Assembly: GCF_000746525.1 (NCBI RefSeq)
Contig: NZ_CP009048.1
Span: 776,001 to 840,000 of the forward strand
Origin: Pseudomonas alkylphenolica
GTDB lineage: Bacteria; Pseudomonadota; Gammaproteobacteria; Pseudomonadales; Pseudomonadaceae
Direction: 5' to 3'
DNA length: 64,000 bases
The notes beneath the pieces are model-generated. The model worked only from the letters and a program-made list of their open reading frames with translations. It did not search any database and was not told the DNA's origin. Position 1 is the stretch's first letter. Each line of letters opens with the position of its first letter. Positions 53,803 through 64,000 of this stretch are shown piece by piece. The translations under genes were made by a program, and so were the position numbers.

Positions 53803-56124
53803 ATGACTCGTACCCGATCCCCCCGTACCGCTAAAAAACGCCCGTCTGGCCGCTCGCGCGCCTGGCTGGGCTGGGCCATCAAGCTCAGCCTGGTTGGCCT
53901 TGTGGTGCTGGCCGGCTTTGCCATTTACCTCGATGCTGTGGTCCAGGAGAAGTTCTCCGGCAAGCGCTGGACCATCCCGGCCAAGGTGTATGCCCGACCG
54001 CTGGAGCTGTTCGTCGGGCAGAAACTGAGCAAAAACGACTTCCTCATCGAACTCGATGCCCTGGGCTATCGCCGTGAAAGCGTTGCCAACGGCCCGGGCG
54101 CCGCTGCGGTCAGCGGCAATACCGTCGACCTCAATACCCGTGGCTTCCAGTTCTATGAAGGCATGGAGCAGGCGCAAGCGGTGCGTGTGCGTTTCTCCGG
54201 CGACTATGTGGCGGGTTTGAGTGGCATCAATGGTTCCAAGCTCGATGTGGTTCGCTTGGAGCCGCTGATGATCGGCGGGCTGTACCCGAAGAACCTGGAA
54301 GACCGCATCCTGATCAAACTCGATCAGGTGCCGCCGTACCTGCTGGAAACCCTGGTGGCCGTGGAAGACCGCGACTTCTACAGTCACTTTGGCGTATCGC
54401 CGAAGTCGATTGCCCGTGCGGTCTGGGTCAACACTTCGTCGGGTGCCATGCGTCAGGGCGGCAGTACCCTGACCCAGCAGCTGGTCAAAAACTTCTACCT
54501 GACCAACGAGCGTAGCCTCAGTCGTAAGCTGACCGAGGCCATGATGGCCTTGCTGCTGGAACTGCACTACGACAAGCGCGAGATCCTTGAGGCTTACCTC
54601 AACGAGGTATTCGTCGGTCAGGATGGTCAACGTGCGGTGCACGGTTTTGGCCTGGCCAGCCAGTTCTTCTTCAGCCAGCCGCTGTCGGAACTGAAGCTGC
54701 ATCAGGTGGCGCTGCTGGTGGGCATGGTCAAGGGACCGTCTTACTACAATCCGCGGCGTTACCCGGACCGCGCCACCGTGCGCCGTAACCTGGTACTGGA
54801 CCTGTTGGCCGAGCAGGGCGTGGCCACGCCAGAAGCGGTTGCCGCGGCGAAGAAAATGCCGCTGGGCGTGACCAAGCGCGGCAGCCTGGCCGACAGCTCG
54901 TTCCCCGGTTTCCTTGATCTGGTCAAACGTCAGTTGCGTCAGGACTACCGTGACGAAGACTTGACCGAAGAAGGCCTGCGTATCTTCACCAGCTTTGACC
55001 CGATCCTGCAGATGAAATCCGAATCGGCCATGTCCGAGACCTTCAAGCGCCTGGCCGGACGCAAAGGTGCTGACGAGGTCGAGGCGGCGATGGTGGTGAC
55101 CAACCCTGAAACCGGTGAGGTACAGGCGTTGATCGGCAGCCGTCAGGCAGGATTTGCCGGTTTCAACCGAGCGATTGACGCCGTGCGGCCGATCGGCTCG
55201 CTGGTCAAGCCGGCGGTCTACCTGACGGCGCTGGAAAAGCCGAGCCAATACACCCTGACCAGTTGGGTGCAGGACGAACCGTTCTCGGTCAAAGGTGGCG
55301 ATGGCCAGGTTTGGCGGCCGCAGAACTATGACCGCCGCTCCCATGGCACCGTTTATCTGTACCAGGGCCTGGCCAACTCCTACAACCTGTCGACGGCCAA
55401 GCTCGGCCTGGAACTGGGCGTGCCGAATGTGCTCAAAACCATTGGGCGCCTGGGTGTGAATGTCGATTGGCCGGCCTTCCCGTCGATGCTGCTGGGTGCC
55501 GGCGGGATGTCGCCGATGCAGGTTGCGACTATGTACCAGACCCTGGCCAACGGTGGTTTCAATACGCCAATGCGCGGCATCCGCAGTGTACTGACCGCCG
55601 AGGGCGAACCGCTCAAGCGTTATCCGTTCCAGATCCAGCAGAGCTTCGATCCGGGGGCGATCTATCTGGTCCAGAACGCCATGCAGCGGGTGATGCGCGA
55701 AGGCACCGGCCGCTCGGTCTACAGTGTATTGCCAAGTTCGTTGAACCTGGCGGGCAAGACCGGTACCAGTAACGATTCGCGTGACAGCTGGTTCGCAGGT
55801 TTCAGCCAGGATCTGCTGGCGGTGGTCTGGCTCGGTCGGGACGATAATGGCAAGACGCCGTTCACCGGTGCCACCGGTGCCCTGCAGGTCTGGACCAGTT
55901 TCATGCGCAAGGCCGACCCGTTGCCGCTGGACATGCCGCTGCCTGACAACGTGGTCCAGGCCTGGATTGATCCACACTCCGGGCAGGGCTCCGACAGCAG
56001 TTGCCCGGGCGCAGTACAGATGCCGTATATTCGCGGCAGTGAGCCGCCTGCCGGCGCCGCCTGTGGCGGCACGCAGGATCCCGCCGAGTCCGTCATGGAC
56101 TGGGTCAAGGGCTGGATGAATTAA
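53803..56124 (+). CDS. mrcB: Penicillin-binding protein 1B
   Basis: The 773-residue bifunctional protein has a basic cytoplasmic tail, one membrane helix (about 26-48), a UvrB-like region, a GT51 glycosyltransferase (catalytic Glu in VAVEDRDFYSHFG; QGGSTLTQQLVKNFYLT) and a transpeptidase domain (SxxK in PIGSLVKP, SYN, and KTGTSND). It polymerises and cross-links peptidoglycan. A TATAAT and no ribosome site lie directly upstream. Confidence 0.97.
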   Translation: MTRTRSPRTAKKRPSGRSRAWLGWAIKLSLVGLVVLAGFAIYLDAVVQEKFSGKRWTIPAKVYARPLELFVGQKLSKNDFLIELDALGYRRESVANGPGAAAVSGNTVDLNTRGFQFYEGMEQAQAVRVRFSGDYVAGLSGINGSKLDVVRLEPLMIGGLYPKNLEDRILIKLDQVPPYLLETLVAVEDRDFYSHFGVSPKSIARAVWVNTSSGAMRQGGSTLTQQLVKNFYLTNERSLSRKLTEAMMALLLELHYDKREILEAYLNEVFVGQDGQRAVHGFGLASQFFFSQPLSELKLHQVALLVGMVKGPSYYNPRRYPDRATVRRNLVLDLLAEQGVATPEAVAAAKKMPLGVTKRGSLADSSFPGFLDLVKRQLRQDYRDEDLTEEGLRIFTSFDPILQMKSESAMSETFKRLAGRKGADEVEAAMVVTNPETGEVQALIGSRQAGFAGFNRAIDAVRPIGSLVKPAVYLTALEKPSQYTLTSWVQDEPFSVKGGDGQVWRPQNYDRRSHGTVYLYQGLANSYNLSTAKLGLELGVPNVLKTIGRLGVNVDWPAFPSMLLGAGGMSPMQVATMYQTLANGGFNTPMRGIRSVLTAEGEPLKRYPFQIQQSFDPGAIYLVQNAMQRVMREGTGRSVYSVLPSSLNLAGKTGTSNDSRDSWFAGFSQDLLAVVWLGRDDNGKTPFTGATGALQVWTSFMRKADPLPLDMPLPDNVVQAWIDPHSGQGSDSSCPGAVQMPYIRGSEPPAGAACGGTQDPAESVMDWVKGWMN

Positions 56125-56140
56125 GCAAAGAGGGTGTGAA

Positions 56141-56896
56141 GTGAACAAGTGGTGGTTTCCTGCCTTGACGGCACTGGCTTTGCTCAACGGTTGCGCCAAC
56201 GTTCAGCGTGGCTCGATTCCCGTGGTCGACTCGAGCACGCGTGTGTCCAATAGCGAACGGGTCACGGCCAGCCGTGGTGCCCAGGTCAACACCGGTACTC
56301 GTCAGGCCCAGGCCGTGCCGCAGGACTCCGGTGTCACCGTGATGGTCCCGCAGGGCGCGGGTGCGGCACCGATCCAGACGTTCCCGGCTTCGACGGCGTC
56401 TGCGCCGATCAGCACCGGCCCGATTACACCGGGGCCAAGCAGTTCGGTGCCCTTCGATAGCGGTTCGACCAATGCCGGCAGCTACACCATGCCGAGCACT
56501 AGCGCTCCGAGCGCGCCTAGCGGCATCCCGCGCAGCGGCGCGGTCAGTGGTGGCCTGTCGGCTGACGAACAGCTCGACGGCCCAGTGCTGGCGCTGCTGA
56601 CCACTGCCCAGCAACAGCAGGGCAGCGGTGATTACAACGGTGCCTCGTCGAGCCTGGAGCGTGCCCAGCGTATTGCCCCGCGCGAGCCGCAGGTGCTTTA
56701 CCGCCTGGCCCAGGTGCGCCTGGCTCAGGGCGATGCAGCGCAATCGGAACAGCTTGCCCGCCGTGCGCTGACCTATGCCAACGGCCGTCCTGACCTGCAA
56801 GCAGGCCTGTGGGGCATCATTGCCCAGGCACGCGAGAAGCAGGGCGACTCGGCAGGTGCAGCGCTGGCGCGGCAGAAAGCCCAGGTCAACCTGTAA
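56141..56896 (+). CDS. TPR-containing lipoprotein near mrcB
   Basis: The 251-residue protein has a lipoprotein signal with Cys18 (ALALLNGC), then a Ser/Thr/Pro/Gly-rich low-complexity segment (about 60-140) and C-terminal TPR-like helices (GDYNGASSSLERAQRIAPREPQVLYRLAQV). The GTG start follows AAAGAGG. Position directly downstream of mrcB suggests a role in activating PBP1B, as LpoB-type lipoproteins do, but it is not obviously homologous to LpoB. Confidence 0.8.
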   Translation: MNKWWFPALTALALLNGCANVQRGSIPVVDSSTRVSNSERVTASRGAQVNTGTRQAQAVPQDSGVTVMVPQGAGAAPIQTFPASTASAPISTGPITPGPSSSVPFDSGSTNAGSYTMPSTSAPSAPSGIPRSGAVSGGLSADEQLDGPVLALLTTAQQQQGSGDYNGASSSLERAQRIAPREPQVLYRLAQVRLAQGDAAQSEQLARRALTYANGRPDLQAGLWGIIAQAREKQGDSAGAALARQKAQVNL

Positions 56897-57225
56897 TGGA
56901 CCCGCGCATTCTGGATATCGCCGATCACTTGTTGCTGATCGAGCACGAGCTGCACGCCCAGGGTTGGTGGAGTGAGACCGCGCCCAGTGCCCAGGCACTG
57001 GCCAGCACTGTGCCTTTTGCTGTCGACAGCATGAACTTCGATCAGTGGCTGCAGTGGATTTTCCTGCCGAAAATGAAAGAGATTCTCGAGAAGGGCCTGG
57101 CGCTGCCAAGCGCCTCCGGGATCCTGGTCATGGCTGAAACGGTTTATGCCGATCGCCCGGAGCAAAGCCGCGAGCTACGCAGGCTGCTTGCAGAGTTTGA
57201 CCAATTGATCAGTCCATCTGCCTGA
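56896..57225 (+). CDS. YqcC family protein (DUF446)
   Basis: The 109-residue, mostly helical protein matches YqcC: LLIEHELHAQGWWSETAPSAQALASTVPFAVDSMNFDQWLQWIFLPKM. The function is unknown. Its ATG overlaps the lipoprotein stop (TAATG), so the two are translationally coupled. Confidence 0.88.
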   Translation: MDPRILDIADHLLLIEHELHAQGWWSETAPSAQALASTVPFAVDSMNFDQWLQWIFLPKMKEILEKGLALPSASGILVMAETVYADRPEQSRELRRLLAEFDQLISPSA

Positions 57226-57647
57226 ATTTCCCTCTTTTCACCCTTGGAGCCACAGTTTGTGGCTCTTTTTGTTTGTAATGTTGGTTTTTCTGCTGCTGTC
57301 GCTAGCATTAGTGGTGGCTGTAGTTCGTCCTTGCGCTAAATTGGCAATAATTTTTCTTGACTTGCGCGCGCCGAAAAAGAAGAATCCAGATTCCGCTGTA
57401 GAGGGACTGCCAGAAGCAGACCCGCTAAGCAGATCATGAGGCGCACACCCGCGCCGACCTGTTACACCCCGCAACGCGTTACCTCGCGCTGGGTGGGAAA
57501 ACCCCGCAACACTTTGGGGCGCTCCCAATACTTGCTCAGTCAGTGCTGACGTAGTCGGCGATTCCGTCGCTCATGCTCTGCTTGGCAGTAAACCTATTAA
57601 GACCCGTCCACCGTGGGCGGTATTCTGGCGTTTTAGAGGTGAACAAC
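57226..57647 (+). other. ilvI leader region with a hydrophobic small ORF
   Basis: This 422-bp gap starts with a terminator at 57247-57270. An ORF from 57257 (TTG, GGAG 7 bp upstream) or 57278 (ATG) runs to 57439. It reads MWLFLFVMLVFLLLSLALVVAVV and is rich in Leu/Val/Ile, followed by a basic then acidic tail. It could be a small membrane protein or a leader peptide for the ilv operon, but no attenuator terminator is visible before ilvI. The rest (57440-57647) shows no other gene. Confidence 0.25.
57247..57270 (+). terminator. Terminator after the mrcB-lipoprotein-yqcC genes
   Basis: GAGCCACA and TGTGGCTC flank a 3-nt loop, followed by T5, 21 bp after the yqcC-like stop codon. Confidence 0.88.
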
Positions 57648-59372
57648 GTGGAGCTTTTATCTGGCGCTGAGATGGTCGTCCGCTTTTTGCGTGACGAAGG
57701 CGTTAAGCACATCTACGGGTACCCTGGTGGTGCTCTCCTGCATGTTTACGATGCCCTGTTCAAAGAACCGGAAGTAAGCCACATCCTGGTTCGTCACGAG
57801 CAGGCGGCTACCCATATGGCGGACGGTTACGCCCGTGCCACCGGCAAGGCCGGCGTGGTACTGGTAACCTCCGGTCCGGGCGCAACCAATGCCATTACCG
57901 GTATTGCCACTGCGTACATGGACTCCATTCCGATGGTTATCCTTTCCGGCCAGGTGCCTAGCACCATGGTGGGTACCGATGCCTTCCAGGAAACCGACAT
58001 GATCGGTATTTCCCGGCCGATCGTGAAGCACAGCTTCATGATCAAACATGCATCGGAAATCCCGGAAGTCCTGAAAAAAGCCTTCTACCTGGCGCAGTCC
58101 GGTCGTCCGGGTCCGGTGGTGGTCGATATCCCGAAAGACATGACCAACCCGGCGGAAAAGTTCGAATACGTCTACCCGAAAAAGGTCAAGCTTCGCTCTT
58201 ACAGCCCGGCTGTCCGTGGTCACTCGGGGCAGATCCGCAAAGCAGCTGAAATGCTCCTGGCTGCCAAGCGTCCTGTGGTCTACGCCGGTGGCGGCGTGAT
58301 CCTCGGTGGCGGCTCGGCTGCCCTGACCGAGATCGCGCAGATGCTCAATCTGCCAGTCACCAATACCCTGATGGGGTTGGGTGGCTATCCGGGTACCGAT
58401 CGCCAGTTCCTCGGCATGCTCGGTATGCACGGCAGCTACACTGCCAACCTGGCCATGCACCACGCCGATGTGATTTTCGCCGTCGGTGCGCGCTTTGACG
58501 ACCGTGTGGTCAACGGTCCGGCCAAGTTCTGCCCGAACGCCAAGGTTATCCACATCGATATCGATCCGGCGTCGATCTCCAAGACCATCAAGGCCGACGT
58601 GCCGATTGTTGGTCCGGTCGAGAGCGTCCTGACCGAAATGGTTGCGACCCTGCGCGAAATCGGCGAGCAGCCGGAAAAAGCTGCGATGGATGCCTGGTGG
58701 AAGCAGATCGAAGAGTGGCGCGGTGACCGTGACATGTTCCCTTATGACAAGGGCGACGGTAACGTCATCAAGCCGCAGACCGTGATCGAGACCCTCTGCG
58801 AAGTGACCAAGGGCGATGCCTTCATCACTTCCGATGTGGGTCAGCACCAGATGTTCGCGGCGCAGTACTACCGCTTCAACAAACCCAATCGCTGGATCAA
58901 CTCCGGTGGTCTGGGCACCATGGGCTTCGGTTTCCCGGCGGCCATGGGCGTCAAGCTGAACTTCCCGGACCAGGACGTTGCCTGCGTCACCGGCGAGGGC
59001 AGCATCCAGATGAACATTCAGGAGCTGTCGACCTGCCTGCAGTACGACCTGCCGGTGAAAATCGTCAACCTGAACAACGGTGTATTGGGTATGGTCCGCC
59101 AGTGGCAGGACATGGCCTACAACAGCCGTCACTCGCACTCCTATATGGAATCGCTGCCTGACTTCGTCAAGCTGGCTGAAGCCTATGGTCACGTGGGCAT
59201 CCGCATCACCAGCCTGAAGGACCTCAAGCCCAAGCTCGAAGAAGCGTTCGCGATGAAAGACCGCCTGGTGTTCATTGATATCCAGGTCGACAACAGCGAA
59301 CACGTCTACCCGATGCAGATCAAAGACGGCTCTATGCGCGACATGTGGCTGAGCAAGACGGAGCGTACCTAA
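57648..59372 (+). CDS. ilvI: Acetolactate synthase large subunit
   Basis: The 574-residue protein is a thiamine diphosphate enzyme: [16 protein letters not shown] (catalytic Glu follows in [16 protein letters not shown]), FAD-binding middle domain, and [15 protein letters not shown] with NLNN for ThDP-Mg binding (Glu in place of the common Asp in the GDG motif). It makes acetolactate or acetohydroxybutyrate. GTG 57648 follows AGAGGTG and gives (M)[13 protein letters not shown]; longer upstream readings are not conserved. Confidence 0.97.
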   Translation: MELLSGAEMVVRFLRDEGVKHIYGYPGGALLHVYDALFKEPEVSHILVRHEQAATHMADGYARATGKAGVVLVTSGPGATNAITGIATAYMDSIPMVILSGQVPSTMVGTDAFQETDMIGISRPIVKHSFMIKHASEIPEVLKKAFYLAQSGRPGPVVVDIPKDMTNPAEKFEYVYPKKVKLRSYSPAVRGHSGQIRKAAEMLLAAKRPVVYAGGGVILGGGSAALTEIAQMLNLPVTNTLMGLGGYPGTDRQFLGMLGMHGSYTANLAMHHADVIFAVGARFDDRVVNGPAKFCPNAKVIHIDIDPASISKTIKADVPIVGPVESVLTEMVATLREIGEQPEKAAMDAWWKQIEEWRGDRDMFPYDKGDGNVIKPQTVIETLCEVTKGDAFITSDVGQHQMFAAQYYRFNKPNRWINSGGLGTMGFGFPAAMGVKLNFPDQDVACVTGEGSIQMNIQELSTCLQYDLPVKIVNLNNGVLGMVRQWQDMAYNSRHSHSYMESLPDFVKLAEAYGHVGIRITSLKDLKPKLEEAFAMKDRLVFIDIQVDNSEHVYPMQIKDGSMRDMWLSKTERT

Positions 59373-59374
59373 TC

Positions 59375-59866
59375 ATGCGGCACATTATTTCCCTGCTGTT
59401 GGAAAACGAACCCGGTGCCTTGTCTCGCGTGGTTGGTCTGTTCTCGCAGCGTAACTACAACATCGAAAGCCTGACCGTAGCTCCGACTGAAGACCCGACC
59501 CTGTCGCGTCTGACGTTGACCACGGTCGGTCATGATGAGGTGATCGAGCAGATCACCAAAAACCTGAACAAGCTGGTTGAAGTCGTCAAGCTGGTCGACC
59601 TCTCGGAAAGCGCGCACATCGAACGTGAACTGATGCTGGTCAAGATCAAGGCCACGGGCGCACAGCGTGCCGAGATCAAACGCACCACCGATATCTATCG
59701 TGGGCAGATCGTCGATGTCAGCAGCAGCGTCTACACCGTGCAGCTGACTGGCGCCAGCGACAAGCTTGACAGCTTCATTCAGGCCATCGGTACCGCGTCC
59801 ATTCTCGAAACAGTGCGCAGCGGCGTTACCGGCATTGCCCGTGGCGACAAAGTGCTCAGCATCTAA
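59375..59866 (+). CDS. ilvH: Acetolactate synthase small (regulatory) subunit
   Basis: The 163-residue protein begins MRHIISLLLENEPGALSRVVGLFSQRNYNIESL, an ACT domain that binds valine for feedback control of IlvI, followed by a C-terminal ACT-like half. It begins 2 bp after the ilvI stop codon, so the two are translated together. Confidence 0.98.
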   Translation: MRHIISLLLENEPGALSRVVGLFSQRNYNIESLTVAPTEDPTLSRLTLTTVGHDEVIEQITKNLNKLVEVVKLVDLSESAHIERELMLVKIKATGAQRAEIKRTTDIYRGQIVDVSSSVYTVQLTGASDKLDSFIQAIGTASILETVRSGVTGIARGDKVLSI

Positions 59867-60934
<1,068 letters not shown>

Positions 60935-60952
60935 GTCTGTCTCGATGCGATG

Positions 60953-60978
60953 AAAACGCGGCTTCGGCCGCGTTTTTT
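60953..60978 (+). terminator. Terminator after ilvC
   Basis: AAAACGCGGC and GCCGCGTTTT enclose TTCG and continue into T6. It ends the ilvIHC transcript 18 bp after ilvC. Confidence 0.95.
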
Positions 60979-61080
60979 CGTTTAGGCGGTCAGCTTCTGG
61001 TATAAAGCTTCATCGTCTGTCGGCGAACCCTCGTCGCAGACCTCTGTCGAAACTTTCCACACCGTTGCAAGGTAATGTCC

Positions 61081-61938
61081 ATGAGCGAACGTCCCGAAGA
61101 GCCGAACAAGGCCTCTGACGCCGAAAGCCTGCTACCGATCGATGAGCATGTTGAAGAAGGGCATGACGCCGAAGGACGCAAGGTTCGGCATCGCGGTATC
61201 TATCTGCTGCCCAACCTGTTCACCACCGCGAACCTGTTCGCCGGTTTCTATTCCATCATCAATTCCATGAGTGCCCAGGCTGCCCTGAGTGCTGGCGATC
61301 CGCGTGAAGCGAGCAAGTACTTCGCATTTGCCGCCATTGCCATTTTTGTCGCGATGGTGCTCGACGGCCTCGATGGCCGTGTTGCACGTATGACCAACAC
61401 CCAAAGCGCCTTCGGTGCCGAGTACGACTCGCTGTCGGACATGGTTGCCTTTGGTGTGGCGCCTGCGTTGTTGGCGTTCGGCTGGGCCCTGGGTGACATG
61501 GGCAAGGTCGGCTGGATGGTCGCCTTCATCTATGTCGCTGGCGCTGCTTTGCGTCTGGCGCGCTTTAACACCCAGGTCGGCACGGCCGACAAACGCTACT
61601 TCATCGGTCTGGCCAGCCCGGCAGCGGCGGGCGTGGTGGCCGGTACCGTCTGGGCCTTCAGTGACTATGGTATCCAGGGTTCGAAGCTTTCGTTCCTGGT
61701 GGCGTTGCTGGTGGCCGCGGCGGGCATGCTGATGGTCAGCAACATCAAGTACAACAGCTTCAAGGAGCTGGATCTCAAAGGGCGCGTGCCGTTCGTAGCG
61801 ATCCTCGCCGTAGTGCTGGTGTTCGCGGTAGTCTTCAGTGATCCACCACGCATTCTGCTGCTGGTGTTCCTCGGCTATGCGGCCTCCGGTCCTGTGCAAT
61901 ACCTGTTGCGCATGCGTCGGCGTAAAAACGTCGAGTGA
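61081..61938 (+). CDS. pssA: CDP-diacylglycerol-serine O-phosphatidyltransferase
   Basis: The 285-residue inner-membrane protein has about seven helices and the CDP-alcohol phosphotransferase motif D-G-x2-A-R-x8-G-x3-D-x3-D (DGLDGRVARMTNTQS, then G-AEY-D-SLS-D). It makes phosphatidylserine, the precursor of phosphatidylethanolamine. The N-terminal 40 residues are polar and acidic. ATG 61081 is 8 bases after AAGG; ATG 61075 is the alternative. Confidence 0.95.
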   Translation: MSERPEEPNKASDAESLLPIDEHVEEGHDAEGRKVRHRGIYLLPNLFTTANLFAGFYSIINSMSAQAALSAGDPREASKYFAFAAIAIFVAMVLDGLDGRVARMTNTQSAFGAEYDSLSDMVAFGVAPALLAFGWALGDMGKVGWMVAFIYVAGAALRLARFNTQVGTADKRYFIGLASPAAAGVVAGTVWAFSDYGIQGSKLSFLVALLVAAAGMLMVSNIKYNSFKELDLKGRVPFVAILAVVLVFAVVFSDPPRILLLVFLGYAASGPVQYLLRMRRRKNVE

Positions 61939-62000
61939 TGTAATTTCGCTCGGGCTCCGTAGTCTACTGGTGCATCAGTCCCCAGTTCTACGGAGCCATC

Positions 62001-63014
62001 ATGCTCATCAAGCTGTCCAAAGCCTCCGATTGCCGCGAAGCGGACGTCACTCCAGAATCCCTGTATGTCTCGCGCCGTGCCTTGCTCGGCGGTACGGCGG
62101 CCACATTGGCGGTTTGCGCACTGCCTCGATGGGCCGGCGCGGCTGAAATGTCGCGCTATACCGATGTCGAGGCGGGCGCGGCGCCAGCCTGGTTCAGTGA
62201 CAAACTGTCGGCGACCCGCTGGCAGGCAGTTACTGCGCCGGGGGAGGCGATCACCCCCTATAAAGACGCCACCCACTACAACAACTTCTATGAGTTCGGC
62301 ACCGACAAGGGCGATCCGGCGGCCAATGCCGGCAGCCTGAAGACCGAACCCTGGACGGTGGTGATTGACGGCGAGGTGGGCAAGCCCGGGCGCTATGCGC
62401 TGGAAGACTTCATGCAGCCTTATCAGCTGGAGGAGCGTATCTATCGCCTGCGTTGCGTCGAGGCCTGGTCCATGGTCATTCCCTGGCTTGGTTTTCCACT
62501 GTCGACTCTGCTCAAGCAGGTAGAGCCAACCTCGAAGGCGCGCTTTATTCGCTTCGAAACACTGCAGGATCCCAAGAGTATGCCGGGGCAGCGCTCCAGC
62601 TTCGCCCTTATCGACTGGCCTTATGTAGAGGGCTTGCGTCTGGATGAGGCGATGAATCCTTTGGCGATTCTGGCCGTTGGCATGTATGGGCGCGAGTTGC
62701 CCAATCAGAATGGTGCGCCGTTACGTTTGGTGGTGCCTTGGAAGTACGGCTTCAAGAGCATCAAGTCGATTGTGCGTATCAGCCTGGTTGCGGAGCAGCC
62801 GCGTACTACCTGGCAGGTCATCGCGCCCGAAGAATATGGCTTCTATGCCAACGTCAATCCCGAGGTTGATCACCCACGCTGGACCCAGGCCCGGGAGCGA
62901 CGCCTACCCAGCGGGCTGTTCAGTCCCAATGTGCGTCCTACCCAGATGTTCAATGGCTACGCCGAGGAAGTAGCGGGGCTTTATAGCGGGCTTGATCTAC
63001 GGAAGAACTATTGA
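62001..63014 (+). CDS. msrP: Periplasmic methionine sulfoxide reductase, catalytic subunit MsrP
   Basis: The 337-residue protein has a twin-arginine signal ([16 protein letters not shown]) and a sulfite-oxidase-type Mo-pterin fold with the ligand Cys in [15 protein letters not shown]. With MsrQ it repairs oxidised Met residues in periplasmic proteins. The start follows CGGAG. Its stop overlaps the msrQ start by 1 base. Confidence 0.96.
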   Translation: MLIKLSKASDCREADVTPESLYVSRRALLGGTAATLAVCALPRWAGAAEMSRYTDVEAGAAPAWFSDKLSATRWQAVTAPGEAITPYKDATHYNNFYEFGTDKGDPAANAGSLKTEPWTVVIDGEVGKPGRYALEDFMQPYQLEERIYRLRCVEAWSMVIPWLGFPLSTLLKQVEPTSKARFIRFETLQDPKSMPGQRSSFALIDWPYVEGLRLDEAMNPLAILAVGMYGRELPNQNGAPLRLVVPWKYGFKSIKSIVRISLVAEQPRTTWQVIAPEEYGFYANVNPEVDHPRWTQARERRLPSGLFSPNVRPTQMFNGYAEEVAGLYSGLDLRKNY

Positions 63015-63634
63015 TGCGCTATCCATTGTTTCGACTTGGCATCTTTGTCCTGGCCAGTATCTGGCCGCTGTGGTGGCTGTATGAGGCGGCCATGAATGCG
63101 CTGGGGCCGGATCCTGGCAAGATTCTGGTCGACCGGTTGGGGTTGGGCGCGCTGATCTTTCTGCTGATCACCCTGAGCATGACGCCGCTGCAGCGTTTGA
63201 CCGGTTGGGCGGGGTGGATCGTTTCGCGCCGGCAGCTAGGGCTGTGGTGCTTTGCTTATATAGTGCTGCACATGACCTCGTATATGGTCTTCGTGCTGGG
63301 GTTGGACTGGGGGCAGCTGGGTGTGGAGCTGAGCAAGCGGCCGTACATCATCGTCGGGGCTTTGGGCTTTGTTGGATTGCTGGCTTTGGCCGTAACTTCC
63401 AATCGCTACAGTCAGCGACGTCTGGGGGCGCGTTGGAAGAAGCTTCATAAGTTGGTCTATGTGATTCTTGCCTTGGGTTTGTTGCACTTTCTTTGGGTCG
63501 TGCGGGCCGATCTTAAGGAGTGGGCTGTTTATGCGGGCATTGGAGCCTTTCTGCTGGCGCTGCGTATTCCGCTGTTTGCCAAGCGAATTCCACGCCTTGC
63601 GGGTCGAAAAACAGCTTCTGCAACAAAAGCTTAA
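63014..63634 (+). CDS. msrQ: Haem-binding membrane subunit MsrQ
   Basis: The 206-residue protein has about six helices and a ferric-reductase-like core with His residues in [10 protein letters not shown] and [19 protein letters not shown] that bind haem b. It passes electrons from the quinone pool to MsrP. ATG 63014 overlaps the msrP stop (TGATG). Confidence 0.95.
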   Translation: MRYPLFRLGIFVLASIWPLWWLYEAAMNALGPDPGKILVDRLGLGALIFLLITLSMTPLQRLTGWAGWIVSRRQLGLWCFAYIVLHMTSYMVFVLGLDWGQLGVELSKRPYIIVGALGFVGLLALAVTSNRYSQRRLGARWKKLHKLVYVILALGLLHFLWVVRADLKEWAVYAGIGAFLLALRIPLFAKRIPRLAGRKTASATKA

Positions 63635-63642
63635 ATAAGTCC

Positions 63643-63670
63643 TTGACGTGCCTGTGGATCTCTCTATAAT
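63643..63670 (+). promoter_or_regulatory. rRNA operon promoter P1
   Basis: TTGACG (63643-63648) and TATAAT (63665-63670) are spaced by 16 bp, followed by a GC-rich discriminator. It is the first of three promoters ahead of the rRNA operon. Confidence 0.82.
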
Positions 63671-63786
63671 TCGCCCCACTTCCGGCGCAGTCGGAACGGA
63701 AAACTCCTTGAGATTCAACGAGTTAGATGTTCCAAGTAATGCAGGAAGGGCTTCGATCGAAAGATCGACAGCGGTGAAAAAGGTGG

Positions 63787-63814
63787 TTGACAGCGGATTG
63801 AAACGCTGTAGAAT
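63787..63814 (+). promoter_or_regulatory. rRNA operon promoter P2
   Basis: TTGACA and TAGAAT are spaced by 16 bp with a GC-rich region after -10. Confidence 0.83.
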
Positions 63815-63896
63815 TCGCCTCCCGCTGACGAGAGATCGCAGCGAGTTAAGCGGTTGAAGTTGAAAGAGAAATTCTGAAAAACTTCAAAATAAACGC

Positions 63897-63924
63897 TTGA
63901 CAGGCTCTGAGGAAAGCGTAGAAT
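63897..63924 (+). promoter_or_regulatory. rRNA operon promoter P3
   Basis: TTGACA and TAGAAT are spaced by 16 bp, followed by GCGCGCC, the discriminator type sensitive to ppGpp and DksA. It is the promoter nearest the 16S gene. Confidence 0.85.
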
Positions 63925-63958
63925 GCGCGCCTCGGTTGAAGCGAAAGACTTCAGCCAC

Positions 63959-63970
63959 CGCTCTTTAACA
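63959..63970 (+). promoter_or_regulatory. rRNA antitermination boxA
   Basis: CGCTCTTTAACA closely matches the boxA consensus TGCTCTTTAACA, where NusB/S10 and NusA assemble to protect rRNA transcription. The following bases are the usual 16S leader; the 16S gene should begin beyond 64000. Confidence 0.88.
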
Positions 63971-64000
63971 ATCGAATCAAGCAATTCGTGTGGGTGCTTG

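Overview
The window is a stretch of core chromosome from a fluorescent Pseudomonas, most like the P. putida group. This rests on GC-rich codon use, the gene order (recN-grpE-dnaK-dnaJ-dapB-carAB-greA, ftsH-folP-glmM-tpiA-secG, rimP-nusA-infB-rbfA-truB-rpsO-pnp, cbrAB-crcZ-pcnB, ilvIHC-pssA) and four copies of the REP doublet typical of this group. I see no prophage, transposon, CRISPR array or defence island. The interest is mostly in RNA and regulatory elements between conserved genes.

Layout. 1-613: 5' end of recN (minus) under a LexA box. 762-4751: grpE, dnaK and dnaJ, the first two with clear sigma-32 promoters. 4765-12271: dapB, carA, carB, greA, a DUF4149 membrane protein, yhbY (minus) and rlmE. 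12475-17811: ftsH, folP, glmM, tpiA, secG. 17831-18090: tRNA-Leu(GAG) and initiator tRNA. 18220-26971: rimP, nusA, infB, rbfA, truB, rpsO, pnp, a transcription/translation/RNA-decay cluster with several leader hairpins. 27230-27580: a secreted BON-domain protein behind a likely RpoN promoter.

27709-48558 is almost all minus strand: DUF748/AsmA-like protein, rRNA methyltransferase-like protein, thiolase, MpaB-like protein, acetyl-CoA synthetase, pgi, panC/panB, folK, pcnB, the small RNA CrcZ, cbrB, cbrA, a 58-residue ORF overlapping cbrA, gluQ and dksA. CbrA/CbrB and CrcZ form one circuit: CbrB has a candidate TGTTAC-N14-GTAACA site and a -24/-12 promoter upstream of crcZ, whose six A-rich motifs would titrate Hfq/Crc and relieve catabolite repression.

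48769-57225: aminotransferase, sfsA, Rieske protein (minus), a PrrF-type Fur-controlled small RNA (minus), TfoX C-terminal-domain protein, pentapeptide-repeat protein, an APH-like/P-loop fusion, mrcB, a TPR lipoprotein and a YqcC-like protein. 57648-63634: ilvI, ilvH, ilvC, pssA, msrP, msrQ. The right edge (63643-64000) carries three tandem sigma-70 promoters and a boxA, the leader of an rRNA operon whose 16S gene should start just outside the window.

Genes work together in heat-shock folding, pyrimidine/arginine precursor synthesis, translation and RNA turnover, carbon catabolite control, iron-sparing regulation, peptidoglycan synthesis, branched-chain amino acid synthesis and periplasmic methionine-sulfoxide repair.
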